A DNA stretch of 64,000 nt, from contig NZ_BMPF01000002.1 of NCBI RefSeq assembly GCF_014647455.2, forward strand, positions 434,001-498,000, written 5' to 3'. This document shows, piece after piece, positions 11,203 through 19,238 of the stretch; the stretch's first letter is position 1; the number at the start of each line of letters is the position of its first letter. This stretch comes from Halarchaeum grantii (GTDB lineage: Archaea > Halobacteriota > Halobacteria > Halobacteriales > Halobacteriaceae). The notes under the pieces are model-generated. The model did no database searches. It was not told the origin of the DNA and saw only the letters and a list, made by a program, of their open reading frames with translations. The translations under genes and the position numbers were made by a program.

Positions 11203-12498
11203 ATGTCGAACGACGCTACTGCGGCGAGCGCGGACCAAGAGCCTGAGGGGCCGGTCCGCGTCCCCGCCGACCTCGCGCGCCAACTCGAGAACAAGCGCGA
11301 GGACCTCTTCGAGAAGTTCGAGATTCGCGACGAGTTCCCCCCCGAAGTGATGACCGAAGCGGAGGAACGCGTCGAGAACGTACAGGCCGAAATCGAAGCC
11401 GAGGTCGACGACCGCGAGGACCTTCGGGACCTCACCACGTGGACGACCGACCCCGCGGACGCACAGGACTTCGACGACGCCATCAGCATCGAAGAGCGCG
11501 AGGACGAGTACGTCCTCTGGGTCCACATCGCCGACGTCTCCCACTACGTCCACCCCGACTCCGAGATGTGGGAGGAGGCCATCGAGCGCGGGAACACCGT
11601 CTACCTCCCCGGCTACACCATCCACATGCTCCCACCGGTGCTCGCCGAAACCGTCTGCTCGCTCGTCCCCAACGAGGACCGCCTCGCGCACACCGTCGAG
11701 ATGCACCTCGATAAGGAGACGCTCGGCTACGAGACCATCGACATCTACAAGTCCGTCATCGAATCCGACGAGCGCCTCACCTACAAGCAGGCCGAGGAGC
11801 GCCTCGACGACGAGGACGCACCGCTCCACGAGGAGTGCAACCTCGTCTTCGACGTCGCCGACCGGATGCACGAGCAGCGCAAGGAGGAGGGCAGCCTCGT
11901 CCTCAACCCCCGTCGCGACCGCGCGCACACCATCATCGAGGAGTGCATGCTGAAGGCGAACAAGGCCGTCACGCACGAACTCATGTGGTCGCGCGGCGTC
12001 GAAGCCGTCTATCGGGTCCACCCGCAGCCGAGCCCCGACGAGTGGGACGACGCGCTCCGCGAGATCCAGGAGCTCGACGGCGTCTCCATCCCCGGCGACT
12101 CGTGGGACGACCCCCGGAAGGCCGTCAACGCCACCCTTGAGGAAGCCCCGGGACGCCAGCTCGGGAAGATCCAGTGGGCGGTGATGAAGGTCATGCCGCG
12201 CGCCAAGTACATGAACGACCCCTTCGGCGGCCACCACGCGCTCAACTTCGAGATCTACGGCCACTTCACCAGCCCCATCCGCCGGATGAGCGACCTCGTC
12301 AACCACTGGATCGTCTACCAGAACGACGTCCCGGAGACCCTCATCGAGCTCTGCGATCACGCGAGCGACCGCCAGAAAGCCGGTGAGAACGCCGAGCGCG
12401 AGTACTCCGACTTCCTCGAAGAGGTCGGCCTCGACGCCGACGCCGTGAAGAACCGCGGCATCGAAGTCGACGACGACATCGACGACATCCAGTACTGA
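11203..12498 (+). CDS. RNB-domain ribonuclease (RNase II/R family)
   Basis: This 431-residue protein carries the RNB catalytic motif DAQDFDDA at residues 86-93 (four metal-ligand Asp), then HIADVSHYV and the late motif FTSPIRRMSDLVNHW. It is shorter than bacterial RNase R because it lacks recognisable cold-shock and S1 domains, as in haloarchaeal homologues. A 3'-5' exoribonuclease activity is inferred from the intact catalytic residues. Confidence 0.9.
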   Translation: MSNDATAASADQEPEGPVRVPADLARQLENKREDLFEKFEIRDEFPPEVMTEAEERVENVQAEIEAEVDDREDLRDLTTWTTDPADAQDFDDAISIEEREDEYVLWVHIADVSHYVHPDSEMWEEAIERGNTVYLPGYTIHMLPPVLAETVCSLVPNEDRLAHTVEMHLDKETLGYETIDIYKSVIESDERLTYKQAEERLDDEDAPLHEECNLVFDVADRMHEQRKEEGSLVLNPRRDRAHTIIEECMLKANKAVTHELMWSRGVEAVYRVHPQPSPDEWDDALREIQELDGVSIPGDSWDDPRKAVNATLEEAPGRQLGKIQWAVMKVMPRAKYMNDPFGGHHALNFEIYGHFTSPIRRMSDLVNHWIVYQNDVPETLIELCDHASDRQKAGENAEREYSDFLEEVGLDADAVKNRGIEVDDDIDDIQY

Positions 12499-12584
12499 CC
12501 CGGTGTCGTCGGCAGACCGGACTCGTCTCGACCCGGTCGACGCCAGCCGGTACTGCCCCGGCGGCGAGAACGGTATCGCGCTGC

Positions 12585-12713
12585 GTGGCAAATAGCACCG
12601 CGACGGCGGCCGACGCGCCGCCGACACGGCAACACGTGAAGTGGACCGACGACCTTCCCGCAGACTGGGAGCCGGCACCCGTGAACCCCCCGGAAGACGG
12701 CTCCTCTCGGTGA
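12585..12713 (+). CDS. candidate small ORF (42 aa)
   Basis: This GTG-started reading in the otherwise empty 364-bp gap after the ribonuclease encodes a Trp-containing acidic peptide (HVKWTDDLPADWEPAPVNPP). The amino-acid composition is protein-like for a haloarchaeon, but there is no clear promoter and the family is not recognised. The rest of the gap (12714-12862) shows nothing. Confidence 0.25.
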   Translation: MANSTATAADAPPTRQHVKWTDDLPADWEPAPVNPPEDGSSR

Positions 12714-12862
12714 GCGAAGCGCTCACTAACGGCCTCCTCGTACGCGACCGAGACGGCACGGGGTCCATCTCTGCTGCCCCGAGACCGCCGAGGTCGTCGT
12801 CTGAGCGGCGCGATGACTCTACCCCCTTCTTCGAAAAAAGAGCGCGACGCCGATCGAACGCG

Positions 12863-13093
12863 CTACTGGTGCGTGAACAACAGCACGTCGCCGTCGTGTG
12901 TCGTCACGCAGAGATCGAGCACCTTCGAGAGCTCGAGGCTGTTGAACTCCTCACGACACACCACTAAGTCGTCGAACGGCTCCTCGCACGCCGGACACGC
13001 CAGACTGACCGTGTTCGTGTACGTCTTCACGCCGCCCGCCTCCTCGTACGGCGTCAGCGAAGAGACGAGTTCGTTGTACGCGTCGTCGTCCAT
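12863..13093 (-). CDS. small zinc-binding protein (DUF7385-like, 76 aa)
   Basis: The protein contains one CPAC knuckle (CPACEEPFDDLVVC) with a third Cys, then a helix and the C-terminal strand LLFTHQ. ATG 13093 is preferred. A GTG three codons upstream is possible. A TATA-like CGTTTTGAC at about 13118-13126 lies upstream. It is the last chromosomal gene before the integrated element. Confidence 0.7.
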   Translation of the reverse strand: MDDDAYNELVSSLTPYEEAGGVKTYTNTVSLACPACEEPFDDLVVCREEFNSLELSKVLDLCVTTHDGDVLLFTHQ

Positions 13094-13203
13094 ATATGCC
13101 ACCTCGGACTACACCGTCAAAACGTTGTAGGGTAGGCGGCCAGCACACCGGCGACGGATACCTAGACACGTCGCTCGGGATTCGGAACCGAGAGAATTTC
13201 GAG

Positions 13204-13216
13204 TGGACTCGCTGGG
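13204..13216. repeat. attL: 13-bp copy of tRNA-Ala 3' end
   Basis: TGGACTCGCTGGG here is identical to 31879-31891, the 3' end of tRNA-Ala read on the plus strand. Identity stops sharply on both sides. It lies 18 bp from the integrase stop codon. Confidence 0.9.
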
Positions 13217-13234
13217 TAGGTTGGGGTGGGGTGG

Positions 13235-14242
13235 TTACTCATTGTCGAGGAGTTTCTTTCGGACTTCCATCTTCTCGCGCTCGGTGCGGACGTCGTAGTG
13301 CTCGTAGAGGACGTCGAGGGAGACGTCCATGCGCTCGCTCGTCGCCTCCGGCGCGACGCCGTCGTTCAGGTGCGCGGTGATCGAGCCACGGCGGATACCG
13401 TGCGGGCTCCGGCTCGATGGGCACTTGCTCGGGTAGCCAGTGCGAGCCTCGCACGTCTCGGGGTCGCGGTCGTGCGGGCACGGCTCGCCGTACTGGCAGG
13501 GCTGGGTGGCCTCATTCACCCACGTGTAGATCGTGTCTCCCGTCGGCCGACCCCGCTTGGTCGTGATGAGCGGGCGGCGGCCGTGGTCGTCGGTCTTCTC
13601 GAGGCGGACGTCGTCAACGTAGTCCGCGACGATCTGGTACCACTCGGGGCCGAGGTAGACCCAGCGCTCGCCCGAGTCGCCGTTCTTCAGCCGACTCCCC
13701 TCGTCGATCCGGTGCTCGAGGACGATCGCGTGATCGTCCGGCCGGAGGTCCTCCAAGTCGAGCGACCGGAGCGCCGACCGGCGCATCCCGGTGCGCCAGA
13801 GGAGCGCCATCACGACATGCCGCCGGCTCGCGTACTGGTAGCGGTCGAGGTACGCGAGCATCGTTTCGGCGCGCTCGGCGTCGAGGTGGACGTCCCGACT
13901 CTCCGCACCATCGGGGAGTTCGGGTGCGTGCAGCTTCTCGGCGAGGCCGTCGGGGACGCCTTCGATGTCCGCCCAGTAGCGGAGGGCGGTGCGGATCGTC
14001 GACAGTTGCTTTTGGAGGGTGATCGCGGCGATGTCGTCGCGGCGCCACGCGACCATGTCGGAGAGGTCGCGGCCGGTCAGGTCGTTCAGGTCGGTGATGT
14101 CGCGCTCGTCGCACCACTCGAGGAACCAGTTCAGGCGGGTGCGGGCGTTCTGCAGCGTCGAGTCGCGCACGGAGGGTTTGCGGTGGTCGATGAAGCGGCG
14201 GACGCCCTCGCGTGGCGGGAGGGACTGGAGGTCGTCGCCCAC
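13235..14242 (-). CDS. tyrosine-type site-specific integrase
   Basis: This 335-residue integrase has an N-terminal SAM-like core-binding domain (about 10-105) and a catalytic domain with R154 (TGMR), H281xxR284 (HGIRR) and Y316. It also has a Cys-rich insertion just before the HxxR motif (C249, C255, C264, C274) that could bind zinc. GTG 14242 is chosen because it follows the upstream stop by 2 nt. As last gene of a leftward operon ending at attL, it most likely integrates and excises the element at tRNA-Ala. Confidence 0.92.
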   Translation of the reverse strand: MGDDLQSLPPREGVRRFIDHRKPSVRDSTLQNARTRLNWFLEWCDERDITDLNDLTGRDLSDMVAWRRDDIAAITLQKQLSTIRTALRYWADIEGVPDGLAEKLHAPELPDGAESRDVHLDAERAETMLAYLDRYQYASRRHVVMALLWRTGMRRSALRSLDLEDLRPDDHAIVLEHRIDEGSRLKNGDSGERWVYLGPEWYQIVADYVDDVRLEKTDDHGRRPLITTKRGRPTGDTIYTWVNEATQPCQYGEPCPHDRDPETCEARTGYPSKCPSSRSPHGIRRGSITAHLNDGVAPEATSERMDVSLDVLYEHYDVRTEREKMEVRKKLLDNE

Positions 14243-14244
14243 GC

Positions 14245-14433
14245 TTAGACCACCTCGTAGTCGGCGGCGCCACACTCCACGCACCACTCCATGACGACGA
14301 CTTCGAGGACGGCGCCGCGCTCGGTGTCCGGCGCGGGAAGGACGACTGGCCGGCACGTCGCGGCCTCGTTGCCGTCGCACCCGCTCGCGTGGAGCTCGTC
14401 GAGCAGACCGAGGTGGTGTCCCGGCCGACTCAT
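14245..14433 (-). CDS. small Cys-containing provirus protein (62 aa)
   Basis: This 62-residue protein has C18 and C26 in the middle and a CVEC pair at 51-54 near the end, suggesting a small zinc-binding fold. Its ATG overlaps the stop of the upstream gene by 4 nt (ATGA), and its stop sits 2 nt before the integrase GTG. Such tight packing supports translation. Function unknown. Confidence 0.65.
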   Translation of the reverse strand: MSRPGHHLGLLDELHASGCDGNEAATCRPVVLPAPDTERGAVLEVVVMEWCVECGAADYEVV

Positions 14434-15089
14434 CGCTCACCCTCCGTGGTGTCGGGGTCGCGGCTCCACGTCTCCACGGTGATAGACTCAATATCCGAGT
14501 CGACGAGCCCGTGAAGTGCCTTCACCGCCTCGAGGGCTTCCGACTGAGCTTCGTTCTCTGAGGTCGCGGTAACGTTCTCAGCGTACGCCTTTCGCGCCCA
14601 GACCTCACCGTAGTAGACACCGTCCTCGTCGTGCGACTCGCGGACGCTGACGCTCTCGATCTCGGCCGGAGACTCTTCGCGCGCAACAGTCAAGCGCGCT
14701 TTCTTCTGGGCACTCTCCTCGGTCGTGGCGTGGACGCGCGGGCTGAACTCGCTCGTCGCCCAGACCACTACCTGATACTCGTACTCCGTGTCCGCCTTCG
14801 CACCGCCGTCCGTGACGAGGCCTCGATGCTCGAGGAAGCTCTGGCAGTCGTGGGCGTCGATACGCTCCGGGAGACCGACCGCCCCACACACCGGACACTC
14901 CGCGAGTTCGGTCGGCTCGCCACCATCCGCGACCGGCTGCTTCACCGGCGCGTACTCGCGCACGCCCCCACAGTTCGGGCACTCGACGACGAGCGCCAGC
15001 ACACCCGTCGGGCCGGGGACGAGGCGCTCGCAGTCCGGGCACGCGAACGCCCGAAACCACCCAGAGGACCCCGCCGACGCGCGACTCAT
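14430..15089 (-). CDS. zinc-ribbon protein of unknown function (219 aa)
   Basis: Three Cys pairs lie in the first 70 residues (CPDC, CPNC, CPVC), giving one or two zinc ribbons. A C2H2-like stretch (IDAHDC) and a 120-residue domain of alternating strands rich in charged residues follow. The second half (VVVWATSEF..., VWARKAYAENV...) looks like two related repeats. ATGA overlaps join it to both neighbours. No family recognised. Confidence 0.65.
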   Translation of the reverse strand: MSRASAGSSGWFRAFACPDCERLVPGPTGVLALVVECPNCGGVREYAPVKQPVADGGEPTELAECPVCGAVGLPERIDAHDCQSFLEHRGLVTDGGAKADTEYEYQVVVWATSEFSPRVHATTEESAQKKARLTVAREESPAEIESVSVRESHDEDGVYYGEVWARKAYAENVTATSENEAQSEALEAVKALHGLVDSDIESITVETWSRDPDTTEGER

Positions 15090-15283
15090 GCGTCCACCTC
15101 CGTCTGGAGCGTGATGCGGCCATCCACGCGATCAACGGTGACGGCGTCGCCGGGCTCGGCACCCAGCGCGTCCACGACCGGCGTCCCGAGGAGGAGGCGC
15201 GTCTCCGACCCGACGTCGTAGACGTGGTAGGTCCTGGGGAGGACCGGCCGATGGCGCTCGTAGCTGCCGTCACTCACCGCCAT
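15086..15283 (-). CDS. AbrB/SpoVT-like swapped-hairpin protein (65 aa)
   Basis: The C-terminal 45 residues (YHVYDVGSETRLLLGTPVV then AEPGDAVTVDRVDGRITLQ) match the short strand pattern of AbrB-type DNA-binding domains, which dimerise and regulate transcription or act as antitoxins. ATG 15283 is chosen; GTG 15277 is an alternative. It overlaps both neighbours in the leftward operon. Confidence 0.6.
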   Translation of the reverse strand: MAVSDGSYERHRPVLPRTYHVYDVGSETRLLLGTPVVDALGAEPGDAVTVDRVDGRITLQTEVDA

Positions 15284-15521
15284 CACCTCCGGCGCGTGGT
15301 GCGACAGGTGGCGGGTCACGCGGGAGCGCACTCGACGCCGACCCGAGCGGGTCACCGCTGAACTCGCGGACCGTCGCCGTCTCCACGCCGTCGTGCGTCG
15401 TCTCGTCGTGCGTTTCGCGCTGGATGCGGGCGAACTCCGAGCGCTGGTATGGGCGCTTCGTCACCGGCTCGCCCTCCGACGTCGAGCACTCCCGACACAC
15501 CATCTGGAAAAACACCGCCAT
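15270..15521 (-). CDS. small provirus protein with N-terminal CxxC (83 aa)
   Basis: The sequence starts MAVFFQMVCRECSTSEGEPV, then has a Tyr/Arg segment followed by a Pro/Ala-rich, probably disordered tail. The ATG overlaps the sliding-clamp stop codon by one base (TGATG), indicating coupling. No family recognised; a single CxxC could be half a zinc site in a dimer. Confidence 0.5.
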   Translation of the reverse strand: MAVFFQMVCRECSTSEGEPVTKRPYQRSEFARIQRETHDETTHDGVETATVREFSGDPLGSASSALPRDPPPVAPRAGGDGGE

Positions 15522-16621
15522 CACGCACCGCCCTCCTTCTGGATACGGGGTGCGAGCATGAACTCGCCCGCGAACCCCCAGTCTTCGTGCTCGAACGCGA
15601 GCTTCACCGGGAACTGGTCGCCCCAGCGAATCGTGACACGGTCGGCCTTCGACGACTTCAGCGCCTGCGCGAAGTCCCCGAGGTAGTCGAGGCTGAAGAC
15701 CGAGGACACGCCCTCGTCGCCCATGTCGTGCGCGGCGTTCGGGAACATCACCGACTCACCGAGCTCGTCGTCGGCCTCCCCGTCCGGCGTCGTGTCGCCG
15801 TCCGCGTTCGTCCCGAGCAGCATCGTCGTCCCCGAGCGCGAGAGGTGCGCGTGATCGCGCTCGAAGGCGCCGGTCGCATGGCGGAGCGCCGTCACGTTCG
15901 GGGTCGCCGTACACGGCAGGTCGAGGTCGGGAATATCGGGCTCCGGGCGGATGCTGTCCGGGTCGATGCTGAACCACTCGGTGCGCCGCGCAACCGATTG
16001 GTCCGGGCGCGTCACCTGCACGCGGACGCGGGCCGGGTCGTCGAGAATCTGGATGCGGACCGGGTCGCCGTCGTCACTCCGGCCCTTTCGGGCCCACGAC
16101 ACGGCTTTCTCGAAGAGGTGGAGGTTCAGCCCGACCGTCACCTCACGCTCAACGTCGAACTTGCTGAAGCCTTCAGCGGGCGCGCTCGCGTCCACCATCC
16201 CGACGTTCGCCGGGTCCACCGCCGTGAACTCGAGGCCGTCCTCGGTGACGTGCAACCGGAGTTCGTCAACGACGACGGACGCGAGCTCGGTGAGCGAACG
16301 GATCGGGTCGCCGTGCGTGACGATGGTCGCGACCACGTCGTTGCTCGGCGTCTCCGGCGTCGGCCCCACGTCGGCGTCGGTGGTGTCGTCCGCGACCACT
16401 CCGCCATCCGTGACCGCGCGCTCGGCGGCGGCGTCCTCGCTCTCGAGGGTGTTCTGTGCGGCCGTGACGAGGTCCATGGCGCGCGTCGCGCCGATCCCGT
16501 CGAGCGTTTGCAGGTCGCTCAGAGGAATGTTCGCGAGGTCGCTGGCGCTCGTGATGTCGAGCGTCGCGAGCTTCCGCGCCGTCGCCGGCCCGACGCCAGC
16601 AACCGCCTCGACGTCACTCAT
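15521..16621 (-). CDS. PCNA-like sliding clamp with N-terminal helix-hairpin-helix domain
   Basis: Residues 1-60 form a RadA-like HhH domain (VAGVGPATARKLATL...LDGIGATRAMDL). After an acidic linker, residues about 108-366 form a PCNA domain ending with the family hallmark LAPRIQ. Cellular PCNA is about 245 residues and has no such extension. The clamp probably serves replication or repair of the provirus, and the HhH part may bind DNA. The ATG overlaps the PadR stop (ATGA). A chromosomal pcn is expected elsewhere in the genome. Confidence 0.85.
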   Translation of the reverse strand: MSDVEAVAGVGPATARKLATLDITSASDLANIPLSDLQTLDGIGATRAMDLVTAAQNTLESEDAAAERAVTDGGVVADDTTDADVGPTPETPSNDVVATIVTHGDPIRSLTELASVVVDELRLHVTEDGLEFTAVDPANVGMVDASAPAEGFSKFDVEREVTVGLNLHLFEKAVSWARKGRSDDGDPVRIQILDDPARVRVQVTRPDQSVARRTEWFSIDPDSIRPEPDIPDLDLPCTATPNVTALRHATGAFERDHAHLSRSGTTMLLGTNADGDTTPDGEADDELGESVMFPNAAHDMGDEGVSSVFSLDYLGDFAQALKSSKADRVTIRWGDQFPVKLAFEHEDWGFAGEFMLAPRIQKEGGA

Positions 16622-16962
16622 GCCGACGCACCCCCCGACGCCGTCCACTCCCGCCGCGCCCGCAGTGCGCGACGCCCCCGCTCCGTCAACTCGTACTCGT
16701 TCGTCCGCCCATCCACCTCCCGCTTCGCGATCAGGCCCGCGTCGGCGAGCGCGTCGAGATTCGGGTAGAGGCGACCATGATTCACCTCCTCGCCGTAGTA
16801 CTCCCCGACCGCGCGCTTCACCGTCAGGCCCTTTGAGGGCCCACACCGGTCGAGCGCGTGCAGTAGGTCGCGCTGGAACGCCGTCAGGTGCGCGAGTTTA
16901 TCCGATGCCGATTCGTCTAGCGTCGTGCGGGCTCCACGGCCCGCATCAGTGGGTTCCGTCAT
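16618..16962 (-). CDS. PadR-family transcriptional regulator
   Basis: This 114-residue winged-helix protein has LTAFQRDLLHALD..., then YYGEEVNHGRLYPNLDALAD and a wing ending NEYELTERGRRALRARRE, the PadR signature. It is the first gene of the leftward integrase operon, so it likely autoregulates and controls the clamp and integrase. ATG 16962 is chosen; longer readings run through non-coding intergenic sequence. Confidence 0.85.
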   Translation of the reverse strand: MTEPTDAGRGARTTLDESASDKLAHLTAFQRDLLHALDRCGPSKGLTVKRAVGEYYGEEVNHGRLYPNLDALADAGLIAKREVDGRTNEYELTERGRRALRARREWTASGGASA

Positions 16963-17060
16963 AGTCTCTGGCGGACCAACCACGTTTTTCACCGGGCGGC
17001 GTTGCACCGCCGTCCGGTCATAGCACCCGTATAGCAACGGGGTTCTCCTATGGTTGCTCC

Positions 17061-17117
17061 TTGTTCGTATTGTTACAGACATTAACTAATAGCTTTGGAT
17101 TAGAACGTAACAAGAAC
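17061..17117. promoter_or_regulatory. divergent control region with inverted operator-like repeat
   Basis: TTGTTAC (17070-17076) and GTAACAA (17107-17113) are inverted. The similarity extends outward (TTGTTCG on the left, GAAC on the right). The 30 bases between are AT rich in an otherwise GC-rich element. The site lies between the PadR gene and the PhiH1-repressor-like gene, where a lysis-lysogeny-type switch would sit. Confidence 0.55.
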
Positions 17118-17176
17118 CACACTCCGATGGGCACGTATCATACTGTCCTTTGTTCCTCTATCATATAGAGTGAGAT

Positions 17177-17497
17177 GTGCGATTAGCCGGGTCTTGGCAA
17201 GTTCTTCTCGACGACCGCATTCTAGAGTACTTCGTAGAGAGCGACGAGGAATTCCTACAGCCCGGCGAGATAGCCGATGACGACCGCATCCGGTACTCCC
17301 GCGCATATGTCTCGAAGCGCTGCGTGAAGCTCGCCGACCACGGACTCTTGCAAGCCATCAAGCAGGGCGTCTATCGAATCACCGACGAAGGCCGTGGCTA
17401 CCTCGAAGGAGAGTACGACGCCGAGGCCGGCGTCTGGACGGACCAAGCGAACGGAAAGAGCGCGAGCGCCGGCGTCGAAGACTCCTCAGAGGTGTAA
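17177..17497 (+). CDS. PhiH1-repressor-like winged-helix protein
   Basis: This 106-residue protein has LLDDRILEYFVES..., the recognition-helix region YSRAYVSKRCVKLADHGLL and the wing GVYRITDEGRGYLEGEYDA, the pattern of haloarchaeal phage PhiH1 repressors. GTG 17177 is the only usable start, because TGA lies two codons upstream. It probably controls the divergent integrase operon or the structural genes. Confidence 0.8.
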   Translation: MRLAGSWQVLLDDRILEYFVESDEEFLQPGEIADDDRIRYSRAYVSKRCVKLADHGLLQAIKQGVYRITDEGRGYLEGEYDAEAGVWTDQANGKSASAGVEDSSEV

Positions 17498-17501
17498 TCC
17501 C

Positions 17502-17822
17502 GTGCGGCGTGATGGTGACTGGATGCACCGGCTCGACGAAGCCCTCCTCGAGTATCTCGCCGAGCACGACAGCCGCGACGGCGACGACGACGGCGTCGCG
17601 CCCGACGAGATCGCGCGCACCATCCGCTACCCCCTCGACCCCTACCTCGCCCGCCAACGCCTCCGCGTTCTCTCCCAAGCCGGCTATGCCGCCCCAGCAA
17701 GCCGTGACTGCGCCACGTACCACATCACCGTCTGGGGCCGTCTCTACCTCCAGGGGGACGTCCGCGCCGACCTCCACGACCCCGAACCCGACGCCCGCCG
17801 CTCCGGCCACGTCCTCGGCTAA
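17502..17822 (+). CDS. second PhiH1-repressor-like winged-helix protein
   Basis: This 106-residue protein repeats the same architecture: MHRLDEALLEYLAEHDSRDG, ARQRLRVLSQAGYA, then a wing YHITVWGRLYLQGD. It lies 4 nt after the first regulator and is probably a diverged tandem copy. The start is GTG 17502 or ATG 17523. The stop overlaps the convergent gene by 4 nt. Confidence 0.75.
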   Translation: MRRDGDWMHRLDEALLEYLAEHDSRDGDDDGVAPDEIARTIRYPLDPYLARQRLRVLSQAGYAAPASRDCATYHITVWGRLYLQGDVRADLHDPEPDARRSGHVLG

Positions 17823-18634
17823 CCGCCGCCATCGCGTCGATAGAGGCCGTCGCGGCCGAACCCGAGCGCACGCGACGCCTCCGCACTAAGCGTAATCGCC
17901 TTCTCACCCGCCAACGTCACCCGCCCGCCCGAAACCTCCTCGAAGAACCCAGCAAGCGCCCGCCGATACGCCAGCGGCCGCTTCGCCTCCTGCACCTGCA
18001 CCAGGTCTTTATCGTCGCGCCCGACCGCCCGATTCAGCAAGTAGAGTTCCGCAAACTCCGCACGCACCGACAGCGGCGCCCCCGCAAGCCACTCCGGGAG
18101 CACGACGTCGCCGTCCGCCTTCGCCCCCGCCGGCAGCCCGAGCGCAACGAGCGCCCGCCCGAGGAGCGGCGCGTGCTCGCGCGGCTCGAGTTCCGTCGCA
18201 CGACCCTCCACAGTCTCGTTCACGAGCTTGCTCCCACACCCGAGGACATCGAGCGCGTGCTCAAGGCGGTCGGTGACGCGCTCGTCGTCGACAGCAAAGC
18301 GCGGCACGTAACTCTCCGCGCTAATGCTCCCGCCCGAGAGTACACCCGCCGAGAGAACGGCGAACGCCCGCCCACGGTCGTTCCCCGGCGTCGCCTCGAA
18401 CCATCCGAGATCGCGCGCCGCCTCAATCGCACGGACAGCGTCCGGCACCGCGCCCTCTAACCACGGCCGAACCCGACCCCGAGGGAGATCAAGCGCCGAC
18501 GCGGCCGCACTCGAACCGCTCTCAGGATGCCGGCCCGCCCATCGCTGCACACGCCGATAATCCTCAACAGCCTCGTAGGCATCCGCATACGACACCGGCG
18601 AAAACGTCCGCGCAAGCCACTCCTCGGAAATCAT
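17819..18634 (-). CDS. HTH protein resembling a decayed LAGLIDADG homing endonuclease
   Basis: This 271-residue protein has an N-terminal helix-turn-helix region (about 40-60). A domain follows whose spacing recalls LAGLIDADG enzymes: VLSAGVLSGGS (93-103) at the place of a first motif, LGLPAGAKADGDVVLPEWL at 165-183, and AEFAELYLLNRA where the second motif should be. The acidic catalytic residues seem lost, so it may now be a DNA-binding regulator. This reading is inferred from pattern only. ATG 18634 is chosen. Confidence 0.5.
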   Translation of the reverse strand: MISEEWLARTFSPVSYADAYEAVEDYRRVQRWAGRHPESGSSAAASALDLPRGRVRPWLEGAVPDAVRAIEAARDLGWFEATPGNDRGRAFAVLSAGVLSGGSISAESYVPRFAVDDERVTDRLEHALDVLGCGSKLVNETVEGRATELEPREHAPLLGRALVALGLPAGAKADGDVVLPEWLAGAPLSVRAEFAELYLLNRAVGRDDKDLVQVQEAKRPLAYRRALAGFFEEVSGGRVTLAGEKAITLSAEASRALGFGRDGLYRRDGGG

Positions 18635-18681
18635 AGCTGACACTACGCGAATAGCGCCAATAAAAGAACGGCGATGGGAGA

Positions 18682-19233
18682 TTACGAGACCGTGTAGCTC
18701 GTCAGAATCGACGAACTACCGCTATCCGAGGACCACACGAGACGGACGGTGTCGCCCTCAGAGAGCGTGTTCATGACGGTGTCGTCTCCGTCAGTGTCGT
18801 AGGCGGTCTTTGTTGTATTGTAGGTGACGGTATCTCCGGTGCTGACACCCGTGCCGTAGAGGTCAACGTCACCGCTCGTGCCAGCCGTAATCTCTCCCGA
18901 GAAAACGGCGTTCAGGCTATCGGAGCTGTTGACGGTGTAGGCGGGGTCGCCGTTAACCGTGACCTCCACGTTCGCGGCGTCAATCGACGCACCGCTCTGA
19001 TGGGTGACGTCCACGGTCGTATTTGATACGGATGCGCCGCTACCGATAGTCTCGCTCTGCTGGTTCCACTCGAAGCTCGCCTGCGGGGCGTTGTTGCCGA
19101 CCTGATTCCCGAGGCCGAGCACGAACGTCCCGATGACGGCCGCGAGGATGACTGTGATAGCGACCATGAGGATGACCCCAATAACGGGGGACACACCACG
19201 GTCGTCGCTGTTAAAGATGGTTGTGAGTTCCAT
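18682..19233 (-). CDS. type IV pilin-like protein 1
   Basis: This 183-residue protein has a short charged leader (SDDRG), then the haloarchaeal pilin hydrophobic segment [20 protein letters not shown], the target of PibD prepilin peptidase. An NQVGNNAPQ junction and a Thr/Ser/Asp-rich beta domain follow. It is expected to be exported and assembled into adhesion-type pili or held in the membrane. Its N-terminal region is nearly identical in DNA to the adjacent gene. Confidence 0.88.
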   Translation of the reverse strand: MELTTIFNSDDRGVSPVIGVILMVAITVILAAVIGTFVLGLGNQVGNNAPQASFEWNQQSETIGSGASVSNTTVDVTHQSGASIDAANVEVTVNGDPAYTVNSSDSLNAVFSGEITAGTSGDVDLYGTGVSTGDTVTYNTTKTAYDTDGDDTVMNTLSEGDTVRLVWSSDSGSSSILTSYTVS

Positions 19234-19238
19234 GGTCG

